From the NCBI GenBank assembly GCA_041550515.1, contig JBFEOQ010000052.1, forward strand, positions 1 to 10,302: a stretch of 10,302 bases of DNA, read 5' to 3'. This document shows positions 6,253 to 10,302 of this stretch, piece after piece. A program made the position numbers and the translations under genes. How positions within the stretch are numbered: position 1 is the first letter of the stretch; each line of letters begins with the position of its first letter. The stretch comes from PFL35 sp041550515. Lineage in GTDB: Archaea; Thermoplasmatota; E2; DHVEG-1. The notes beneath the pieces were generated by a model. It saw nothing but the letters and a program-made list of their open reading frames with translations, ran no database searches and had not been told where the DNA came from.

Positions 6253-6972
6253 TTAGATAAATAGATTCATTATACTATATAAAAAATCTCCAAAAATAAA
6301 TGTACATATAAAACCTATTAGAAGTGGTATCATAAATGGTATTTTTGGTGTAACCCATATCTCTTTAATTCCTTGTTTTTCAAATTCGTTATATTCTTCC
6401 ATAGTATCAAAATCTTTTGGTCTAATAATTAATTTTGTTTTTCCATCTACTATTTTTTCAAGGGGCCATACAAATTTTTCTTTTGCTGTTTGTATTTTCA
6501 TCTTATAACCTAGAAGTGCATGTGGTAGTTTAATGTTTTTTTGTGTTAGATTAAAGATTAATAAAAATATTGGTACTAACATAAAAATTATTAGTGAATC
6601 TGAAAAAACAGTCCAAGAAGCTGGCATAAATGATCGCCCCCATATTGGGAAATGATTTAAATTTGGTTGAATTGGTAACAGTATAGTTATTGCCATAATT
6701 GCCTTGGCATCCGCACCTCCAAAAAGCAATCGTATTTGATATAATAAGTATACAAAACCTATCATTATTGGAATGAAAATAAGAATCAATATGTTTTCAA
6801 AACTTATTGTAAAATATTGGATAAATATTAATATTAGTCCAATAAAACCCATCATAACCCAAAGTATGTTTGATGCTCTTCTTGTTTTTATATCTGTATA
6901 GGATGCATAAGAGAGTATTATTACTCCAATAATGAATCTTATAACATCTAAAATAGTTGCAATATCATTCAT
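6253..6972 (-). CDS. Archaeal prepilin/prearchaellin peptidase (A24 family, FlaK/PibD type)
   Basis: Membrane aspartyl protease of 239 residues that removes the class III signal peptide from type IV pilin or archaellin precursors at the cytoplasmic face. The two catalytic aspartates are visible: D27 in SYTDIKTRRASN, at the end of the first helix, and D88 in FGGADAKAI, the archaeal form of the GxGD motif. Hydrophobic helices lie at about 8-27, 35-53, 59-80, 86-100, 123-142 and 211-232. A polar segment at about 150-208 precedes the last helix and ends in the IWVTPKIPF motif that I associate with archaeal members. No bacterial-type N-methyltransferase cysteine domain is present. No ribosome-binding site precedes the ATG. 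An A/T box around 6995-7007 would suit a leaderless transcript. It is divergent from the coiled-coil/secretion-ATPase operon at 7292, which strongly suggests a shared filament system. Confidence 0.9.
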   Translation of the reverse strand: MNDIATILDVIRFIIGVIILSYASYTDIKTRRASNILWVMMGFIGLILIFIQYFTISFENILILIFIPIMIGFVYLLYQIRLLFGGADAKAIMAITILLPIQPNLNHFPIWGRSFMPASWTVFSDSLIIFMLVPIFLLIFNLTQKNIKLPHALLGYKMKIQTAKEKFVWPLEKIVDGKTKLIIRPKDFDTMEEYNEFEKQGIKEIWVTPKIPFMIPLLIGFICTFIFGDFLYSIMNLFI

Positions 6973-7276
6973 TTTTGCATGGTAATAGAATCAATATTAT
7001 TAAAATAATGATTATTTTTTTAGAATGTATAAAAATATCATTTGAATAAAGTAGAATTAGTAAAGAATTAGTAAAAATTTAGTTTCTATTCAAAATTATT
7101 ATTTAAAGTCGTAATTAAGAGATTAGAAATATATCAAATATGAAATTTTTGTCTATTAAAAAACAATATAACTGCTTTTATAGAAACTTTTATTAAATTA
7201 GAAACAATTTACATATACGGAAAATTGGGATGCCTAATAAGAAGTTATTAATGTAGCGCATCTACTAAATCCATAA
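6973..7276. promoter_or_regulatory. Divergent intergenic region between prepilin peptidase and filament operon
   Basis: About 300 bases without a coding region. On the left, an A/T box at 6995-7007 sits about 28 bases before the minus-strand prepilin peptidase start. On the right, TTTTATTAAA at 7188-7197 is the best TATA candidate for the plus-strand operon, predicting a transcript start near 7218-7222. Three copies of TAGAAAC occur, two direct (7181-7187 and 7199-7205, flanking that box) and one inverted (7082-7088). The last 75 bases are noticeably richer in G and C and contain a hairpin, as expected of a transcribed leader. Confidence 0.45.
7229..7262 (+). ncRNA. Predicted leader hairpin upstream of the filament operon
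   Basis: TAATAA (7235-7240) and TTATTA (7245-7250) pair perfectly around a GAAG loop. GATGC (7229-7233) and GCATC (7258-7262) can close the structure outside it, leaving an uneven internal loop of one and seven bases. It lies between the predicted transcript start and the ribosome-binding site at 7277. An 8-codon reading frame (ATG 7230, TAG 7254-7256, peptide MPNKKLLM) overlaps it. It does not match a riboswitch class I know. The A/T-only inner stem could be chance. Confidence 0.3.
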
Positions 7277-7282
7277 GGAGAT
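7277..7282 (+). promoter_or_regulatory. Ribosome-binding site that decides the start of the coiled-coil gene
   Basis: GGAGAT directly abuts an in-frame TTG (7283) and lies nine bases before ATG 7292. Initiation at the TTG is sterically implausible, so ATG 7292 is chosen. The same hexamer serves the C25 gene at 338-343. Confidence 0.6.
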
Positions 7283-7291
7283 TTGGTTAGA

Positions 7292-8533
7292 ATGCAAAAG
7301 ACAAAATGGGATGGGAGACAAAAGCAAGTAAATCACCAACTACAAATATTTTTATTAAAAATGGGATTTTTTAATAAAGTAAAAACAAAAAAAATAAAAT
7401 TAAATCCGAAGCAAAGAAAAGAAACAAAACAAAAAACAAATCAAGAACCATCTGAATTTATAGATTTACACCTTGAAATTATAAACAAAATAGATGAAGT
7501 AATCAAAAATAATGACCTACAAACGATAAAAAATGAATACCCATTAGAAAAAACAACACTTACACAAATTAGAAAACCATGGGCTAGAAAACCTACCGCT
7601 CCTCTATTAACAAGAGAAAATATCCAAAATAATAATATAAAAAACGATACATTATTTGAAGTGGAAAGAAAGTTATCTTTTAATCAAAATATTCAAAATA
7701 ATGATTTAACATCTCTATCAAATAAAGTAACTTCTTTTGATGAACCATTAACTATTGAGAATATAGATTTTGTAGAAAAAATTGAAGATAACCCAAATTT
7801 ATTAACAGGATTAGGTCTCTCAGATAGAAATGCAAATAAAACACAATCACAAAAATCAATTGATGCAACAATTACAAAAACAAGTTTAGAAAAAACCAAA
7901 CATGAAATTGAAATAAGAAGACAGGAATTGCAAGAAGCTTTAAAAATCGCAAAACAAAAAGAAGAAGAACTAAAAAAGAAAGAAGAGGAAGAAAAGAAAT
8001 TAGAAGAACTAAATAAAATAAAACAAAAAGAACTAGAGCAAGAAAAAATAAGAAAAGAAAAACAACGATTATTAGAACAAAAAAGACAAGAAAAAATAAA
8101 TAAAATAAAACAAAAAGCATTAGAACAGGAAAATAAGGAAAAAGAAAAACAACGATTATTAGAAGAAAAAAGACAAGAAAAAATAAATAAATTAAAACAA
8201 ATAAGACTAGAAAAAGAACAAGAAATAAATAAGAAATTAAAAGAAAAAGAAGAAAATGAAAAACTATTAGAAAAACAAGAAAAGATAACAAAAAAATTAT
8301 TAGAAAAAAAGAAAGATCAAGAGGTAAAACAAGATATAAAAACGGAAAAATTAGAAAAAAAAATAATTCCAGAAATAACAACAATTGATATTTTAGACGA
8401 AGAAGTTGGACGAGCTCTAAAAATAATCGATAATCTTTTAGAAAAGCTTCCAGAAGATACAATATACGAATTTATTCATTCAAAAGATTTTGAAATATAT
8501 GAAAGAGTTGTAAATAAATATACTAAAAAGTGA
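7292..8533 (+). CDS. Long charged coiled-coil protein, first gene of the secretion-ATPase operon
   Basis: A 413-residue protein I do not recognise by name. It has no signal peptide or membrane segment. Residues about 1-48 are strongly basic. At about 54-110 there is a helical segment (FIDLHLEIINKIDEVI) and a short motif IRKPWARKPTAPLLTREN (93-110) that stands out for its W, P and R content. A polar, probably disordered region reaches about 195. Residues about 200-350 are an almost unbroken K/E/Q/L coiled coil with a 29-residue repeat. A compact C-terminal motif follows (about 372-410; ALKIIDNLLEKLPEDTIYEF, then a DFEIYERVVNKY stretch), resembling short C-terminal helices I recall in proteins encoded beside archaeal pilus or archaellum ATPases. 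The start is ATG 7292; ATG 7361 (MGFFNKVK) is an alternative lacking a ribosome-binding site. Its stop is six bases before the ATPase start, so the two proteins are probably made together. A scaffold role is inference. Confidence 0.8.
   Translation: MQKTKWDGRQKQVNHQLQIFLLKMGFFNKVKTKKIKLNPKQRKETKQKTNQEPSEFIDLHLEIINKIDEVIKNNDLQTIKNEYPLEKTTLTQIRKPWARKPTAPLLTRENIQNNNIKNDTLFEVERKLSFNQNIQNNDLTSLSNKVTSFDEPLTIENIDFVEKIEDNPNLLTGLGLSDRNANKTQSQKSIDATITKTSLEKTKHEIEIRRQELQEALKIAKQKEEELKKKEEEEKKLEELNKIKQKELEQEKIRKEKQRLLEQKRQEKINKIKQKALEQENKEKEKQRLLEEKRQEKINKLKQIRLEKEQEINKKLKEKEENEKLLEKQEKITKKLLEKKKDQEVKQDIKTEKLEKKIIPEITTIDILDEEVGRALKIIDNLLEKLPEDTIYEFIHSKDFEIYERVVNKYTKK
8011..8204 (+). repeat. 87-base tandem repeat encoding a 29-residue coiled-coil unit
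   Basis: Copies begin at 8011, 8098 and 8185. The 20-base segment at 8011-8030 recurs exactly at 8098-8117 and with two changes at 8185-8204. The block around 8061-8080 recurs 87 bases later at 8148-8167. The period is a multiple of three, so each unit adds 29 residues (KEKQRLLE, KRQEKINK and KQ elements recur). The high nucleotide identity of the first two units, rather than mere protein similarity, indicates fairly recent duplication. Beyond about 8230 the periodicity fades. Confidence 0.8.
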
Positions 8534-8534
8534 T
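8530..8534 (+). promoter_or_regulatory. GTGAT ribosome-binding site overlapping the upstream stop codon
   Basis: GTGAT contains the TGA stop of the coiled-coil gene and lies five bases before ATG 8540. It is complementary to AUCAC of the archaeal 16S rRNA 3' end. The overlap of stop codon and binding site suggests translational coupling of the two genes. Confidence 0.5.
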
Positions 8535-8539
8535 AATAT

Positions 8540-10302
8540 ATGGGATTAATAGAAAAATCAGAAGAAACACAAAACGAGGAAAAAATACAAGAAAAAAAAC
8601 AATTAAAGAGTCAAATAATAACTGAAAAAACAAAAACCATAGATATTAATTCAATACCAAAAAAAGATGATACTAAAGGACTTTTACAAAAAGTAAATTT
8701 ATTAAAAAAACATATATTCGACAAGCAAAACTGTGAAATAATAGTAATAGAAAAAGGTCTTGGATATAATGGACTAGCAACTAGACGAATACTTCAAGAT
8801 AGATACAATAAAGAATATCTTTATGAAATTCAAGAACCTATTTTAACAGATGTTGAAAAAGAGATAAAAAAAGAGCTTGCCCATTTATTCAAAATGCTTG
8901 CAGATATAAATATAAGCAATACGACTGAAGAAGAAAAAAAGAAGTTTTTAAAAGAAACTCTAGATCAAATTATTATAGATAATGATATTGATTTATCTGG
9001 TAGAAAAATAATTAAAAAGGATGAAAATAAAAATAATGAAAAAAAGCCATTGTTTTCTAAAAAAACAAAAGAAGAATTACAAAAACAAAAACTACTTGAA
9101 AAACAAAAAAAGATAAAGAAATTAGAAGAAAAAAAGAAAAAAATAAAATTAATTTCGTTAACAAAAGATAATAAAAAGAGCAAAACAAATAAACAAGAGT
9201 TAACAGAGGAAGAAAAAAAAATAAAGGAAAAAATTTATTATCATCTGTTCAGAGATTTTCTAGGATACAATAAAATAGATATATTAATGAGGGACGATGG
9301 AATAGAAGATATATCATGTGATGGACACAATCTTCCAATTTTTATTTATCATAAAAAATATGATGCAATACGAACAAATGTAAAATTTGATGACGAAAAA
9401 GAATTAAATAATTTTGTCGTTCGTCTAGCACAAATAAGTGGTAAGCAAATAAGTATCTATTCACCAATAGTAGATGGAAAACTACCAGATGGATCACGTC
9501 TACAGACAACACTTGCTAGAACTGTTACAAAGCCATCAACTTTTACAATACGTAAATTCAAAGAAAAACCACTAACACCAATAGATCTGATTGGTTTTCA
9601 ATCAATTTCACTAGACATGGCAGCCTACTTTTGGTTAGTTATAGAAAAGGGTGCATCAATATTATTTTGTGGAGGAACTGCAAGCGGAAAAACAACAACC
9701 CTAAATGCACTATCACTCTTCATACCAGAGCAACACAAAATAGTAACAATAGAAGATACAAGAGAAATAAGTTTACCACATAAAAACTGGATAGCCGGAA
9801 CTACACGTCAAGGATTCTCAACAACAGATGAAAAAACAGGTAAAGATATCGATATGTTTGATCTTATACGTGCTGCATTACGTCAAAGACCCAAAGTAGT
9901 AATGGTTGGAGAAGTAAGAGGAAGAGAAGCATACAGTCTATTTCAGGCTATGGCAACAGGACATACCTCATACTCAACTGTACATGCAAGTGACATACAT
10001 ACACTTATACAAAGGCTAGAAAGTCCCCCAATAAACCTTCCACGTGCAACACTTACATCACTTGATATAATAGTTTTTCAAAACGCTATAGACATAGGTG
10101 GAAAAACTGTTAGAAGAACAACTAGTATAACAGAGATAGTAAAACTAGACTCAGATACAAACCAACTAATTTTTATGGAACCCTACAGATGGATATCAAA
10201 AACAGATGATCGATTTGAATCAACCGGTACTAGCAAAATACTTAATAATATAAGATTACAAAACGATTGGACAGAAGAACAATTAGAAAAGGAACTAGAA
10301 AA
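8540..10302 (+). CDS. Type II/IV secretion system ATPase (FlaI/GspE/TadA/VirB11 superfamily), 3' end outside window
   Basis: Hexameric assembly ATPase that powers archaeal type IV filaments. 587 codons are visible and the frame is still open at the right edge. Residues about 48-135 are the N-terminal domain (YEIQEPILTDVEKEIKKEL). Residues about 155-230 are a lysine/glutamate-rich insert. The core starts near 232 (YYHLFRDFLGYNKIDILM, then GIEDISCDG). Next come ISIYSPIVDGKLPDGSRLQ and STFTIRKF. The Walker A box is GGTASGKTT (378-386, K384), the Asp box is TIEDTREI (403-410), the Walker B region is VVMVGEVRGRE (453-463, catalytic E458) and the His box is GHTSYSTVHAS (474-484). All catalytic parts look intact. 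The start ATG lies six bases after the upstream stop, with GTGAT overlapping that stop. Its partner prepilin peptidase is the divergent gene ending at 6253. A FlaJ/TadC-like membrane protein is expected next, beyond the window. Whether it serves pili, archaella or another filament cannot be decided here. Confidence 0.95.
   Translation, partial: MGLIEKSEETQNEEKIQEKKQLKSQIITEKTKTIDINSIPKKDDTKGLLQKVNLLKKHIFDKQNCEIIVIEKGLGYNGLATRRILQDRYNKEYLYEIQEPILTDVEKEIKKELAHLFKMLADINISNTTEEEKKKFLKETLDQIIIDNDIDLSGRKIIKKDENKNNEKKPLFSKKTKEELQKQKLLEKQKKIKKLEEKKKKIKLISLTKDNKKSKTNKQELTEEEKKIKEKIYYHLFRDFLGYNKIDILMRDDGIEDISCDGHNLPIFIYHKKYDAIRTNVKFDDEKELNNFVVRLAQISGKQISIYSPIVDGKLPDGSRLQTTLARTVTKPSTFTIRKFKEKPLTPIDLIGFQSISLDMAAYFWLVIEKGASILFCGGTASGKTTTLNALSLFIPEQHKIVTIEDTREISLPHKNWIAGTTRQGFSTTDEKTGKDIDMFDLIRAALRQRPKVVMVGEVRGREAYSLFQAMATGHTSYSTVHASDIHTLIQRLESPPINLPRATLTSLDIIVFQNAIDIGGKTVRRTTSITEIVKLDSDTNQLIFMEPYRWISKTDDRFESTGTSKILNNIRLQNDWTEEQLEKELE

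Noticed and set aside
7211..7291. tRNA or known riboswitch in the GC-richer leader
   Set aside because: No cloverleaf, T-loop or known aptamer core could be drawn; only a simple nested hairpin remains.
8011..8204. CRISPR-like array suggested by regular repeats
   Set aside because: Units are adjoining, in frame and without unique spacers; they encode a coiled-coil repeat.
7872..8462. Open frame on the minus strand reading as a very hydrophobic, leucine/phenylalanine-rich 196-residue protein
   Set aside because: It is the antisense image of the A-rich coiled-coil coding strand: AAA/GAA codons read backwards give TTT/TTC and CTT-like codons. It has no ribosome-binding site and overlaps a well-supported gene.
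8965..9183. Open frame on the minus strand, Phe/Ser-rich, 72 residues
   Set aside because: Antisense shadow of the lysine/glutamate-rich insert of the secretion ATPase; the same compositional artefact.

Overview
The window reads as part of an archaeal chromosome of very low GC content. I estimate roughly a quarter G+C by eye. Archaeal signs are A/T-rich TATA-like boxes at leaderless-type spacing, an Lrp/AsnC regulator, a prepilin peptidase of the archaeal GGAD type, a secretion ATPase of the FlaI/GspE/TadA superfamily with archaeal core motifs, and a secreted gingipain-like (C25) protease ending in a GDPSLKMGGY tail. A bacterial-type DnaJ sits among them, as in many euryarchaeal lineages. From remembered family resemblance I suspect a Thermoplasmatota-like lineage, but no rRNA or marker gene here can confirm it.

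Layout. 1-348 shows no convincing gene. 349-2262 (+) is a secreted C25 cysteine peptidase. 2426-2962 (+) is an Lrp/AsnC-like regulator, apparently leaderless. 3065-3544 (+) is a small lysine-rich helical or coiled-coil protein of unknown function. Four minus-strand genes follow: a YgjP/DUF45-type zinc metallopeptidase (3607-4335), a small heat-shock protein (4458-5027), DnaJ (5106-6203) and a type IV prepilin/prearchaellin peptidase (6253-6972). A divergent intergenic region of about 320 bases (6973-7291) has candidate promoters on both sides and a folded-looking leader. Two tightly spaced plus-strand genes close the window: a charged coiled-coil protein (7292-8533) and a type II/IV secretion ATPase (8540 to past the right edge).

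How the parts fit. The right half looks like one end of an archaeal type IV filament locus. A prepilin peptidase stands back to back with an operon whose second gene is the assembly ATPase and whose first gene is a long coiled-coil partner with an 87-base tandem repeat. The membrane platform protein and the pilins would be expected beyond the right edge. The middle is a chaperone pair, DnaJ and Hsp20, without DnaK or GrpE in view. No U-rich tract interrupts prepilin peptidase-dnaJ-hsp20 on the minus strand, and a strong T8-C-T9 tract follows hsp20, so these three may share a transcript, with hsp20 also having its own promoter.

The least explained items are the coiled-coil protein before the ATPase, the lysine/glutamate-rich insert inside the ATPase, the leader of that operon, and the orphan gene at 3065. 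No CRISPR array, insertion sequence, tRNA or rRNA was recognised.
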